Shown one piece after another: positions 63,101-64,000 of a DNA stretch of 64,000 nt. Numbering within the stretch: position 1 is the first letter of the stretch; each line of letters begins with the position of its first letter. The position numbers and the translations under genes were made by a program. The notes below the pieces were generated by a model. The model did no database searches. It was not told the DNA's origin and saw nothing but the letters and a program-made list of their open reading frames with translations. This DNA is from Bacteroidota bacterium. GTDB taxonomy: Bacteria > Bacteroidota > Ignavibacteria > Ignavibacteriales > Melioribacteraceae. Location of the stretch: positions 1 to 64,000 of the forward strand of contig JAHISP010000054.1 of the NCBI GenBank assembly GCA_018818165.1, given 5' to 3'.

Positions 63101-64000
63101 TTAAGGTAAATCTTGTTTACTCTTTTGCCACTTTTCAACCCACTCAATAAAAGTTGGTGTAAGTGGCACTGCAAGTAATCTTCCACCAAAACCCATATAT
63201 CTGTAAACCATCATGTTATAATTTATAACAGGTAAATTATACAAAAGCTTTTCATTAACTTTAACACCAAATTTGTTAGCTAATTTTACAGTATTATCAA
63301 TCATTTTAGTGCTTAACTTTTTACCCTTAAGTTCTTTTTTGAGCTCCGATTTTATTTCATTAAAGTCTGCTGGAAGATTAATCTTTTCTTCCTTTTTATC
63401 AATTAATTTAAAAACGATGTATTTATTATCAATTTCAATTGGTCCATAAACTTCTCCAACAGAAAGATTTTTTGCTATTTGTCCAATTTCACCTTTTGAA
63501 CTAGCTGGAACAAGTCCGCTTTCTGGATTAATATTATTTTCACTTGAGTTTGTTAAAGCAAGCTCTTTAAAATCAGCACCCTTATCAATTTCATTAAAAA
63601 TAGTTACAATTACATCTAGATTATTAGATGATATTTCAATAATATTAATTAAAGTTTGAGGTGAGCCAAGTGATTTTGAATTAGCATAATAATCTTTTAT
63701 CTCATCATCTGAAACTTTGGATGAATCGAATAGTGTTTTTTTGTAAAGTGTTGCTAGATAATTATCGCGCCACATTTGAATATCTTCTTTTACTTCTGGA
63801 AGATTTTCCAATCCTTTTTGTTTGGCTTCTTCTTTTAGAAATTCCAGTTCAATAAATCTTTTTACTCGGCTATTTAACTGAGCGCGAATTTTGTTTGGAT
63901 CTGTAAAACTTGAATAGAATCCTTCAAAAGCAAATGAGTATAGAAACTGTTTCAGCGAGATAGGATTATTCTGAAGATGAATAAATGGCAAAGCTAGTGA
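63101..64000 (-). CDS. Parvulin-type peptidyl-prolyl isomerase (5' end outside window)
   Basis: The frame is open through the right edge (the last codons read SLALPFIH), so the N-terminus, including any signal peptide, is missing. About 300 residues are visible. The first ~125 are charged and helical, like the chaperone part of SurA/PrsA/PpiD proteins (SRVKRFIELEFLKEEAKQKGL, DDEIKDYYANSKS). Residues ~125-215 look like a parvulin domain (FKELALTNSS, GEIGQIAKNLSVGEVYGPIE, YIVFKLIDKKE). A ~85-residue C-terminal tail follows. It probably assists folding of exported proteins. The gap to hslV is 50 bp on the same strand. Confidence 0.8.
   Translation of the reverse strand, partial: SLALPFIHLQNNPISLKQFLYSFAFEGFYSSFTDPNKIRAQLNSRVKRFIELEFLKEEAKQKGLENLPEVKEDIQMWRDNYLATLYKKTLFDSSKVSDDEIKDYYANSKSLGSPQTLINIIEISSNNLDVIVTIFNEIDKGADFKELALTNSSENNINPESGLVPASSKGEIGQIAKNLSVGEVYGPIEIDNKYIVFKLIDKKEEKINLPADFNEIKSELKKELKGKKLSTKMIDNTVKLANKFGVKVNEKLLYNLPVINYNMMVYRYMGFGGRLLAVPLTPTFIEWVEKWQKSKQDLP

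Overview
The window is AT-rich and looks like a chromosomal segment of a polysaccharide-degrading bacterium of the Ignavibacteria / Melioribacter type (Bacteroidota-Chlorobi group). The main reasons are the type IX secretion (T9SS) C-terminal sorting modules carrying a QNYPNPFNP motif on four proteins (genes ending at 2213, 3991, 21057 and 24102), Bacteroidota-style enzyme families, a Nudix-type sugar regulator and an HslVU protease. This assignment is an inference from protein style; no phylogeny could be run.

Positions 1-37430 form one long plus-strand locus for glucuronoarabinoxylan. It opens with a truncated secreted repeat protein. Then come a GH10 xylanase, a GH35-like/DUF5597 enzyme, a GH2 enzyme, a GH115 alpha-glucuronidase, a DUF2264 protein, a GH127 beta-L-arabinofuranosidase and a GH31 enzyme. 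They are followed by a GH43 remnant, a GH43 with sorting domain, a CotH/lamin-tail protein, an SGNH-type acetylesterase, a GH30 glucuronoxylanase and a GH43 lipoprotein. The last part holds a UroD/MtaA-like methyltransferase with decayed corrinoid-methyltransferase pieces around it, a second GH31, a second GH10 and a GH67 alpha-glucuronidase. No SusC/SusD pair is present. Depolymerisation appears to be done by T9SS-exported or signal-peptide-bearing enzymes that release xylose, arabinose and (4-O-methyl)glucuronic acid.

Positions 37520-50677 hold pentose catabolism and uptake: araB-araD-araA, then on the minus strand a hexuronate-type MFS transporter and xylose isomerase. Divergent from xylA are a Nudix-family regulator, xylulokinase, an aldose 1-epimerase lipoprotein, a sodium/sugar symporter and transaldolase. 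Together these carry the xylan sugars into the pentose phosphate pathway.

Positions 50678-51760 are mostly non-coding and contain tRNA-Thr(TGT). A predicted beta-solenoid surface-repeat protein (minus strand) is followed by an ECF-type sigma factor, a membrane-anchored putative anti-sigma factor, and an operon of PDZ protein, NEW3-domain membrane protein, ABC ATPase and two paralogous permeases. A shared AATGCAAC-N15/16-CATTAT motif lies before both the sigma gene and the PDZ gene and suggests one regulon. The window ends with hslU, hslV and a truncated parvulin-type PPIase on the minus strand.

The most interesting signals are (a) a partly decayed corrinoid methyltransferase module embedded among glucuronoxylan enzymes, which suggests O-demethylation of 4-O-methylglucuronate; (b) a GH30 enzyme with a sorting-domain-like module near its N-terminus; (c) the ECF promoter motif and its envelope ABC operon.
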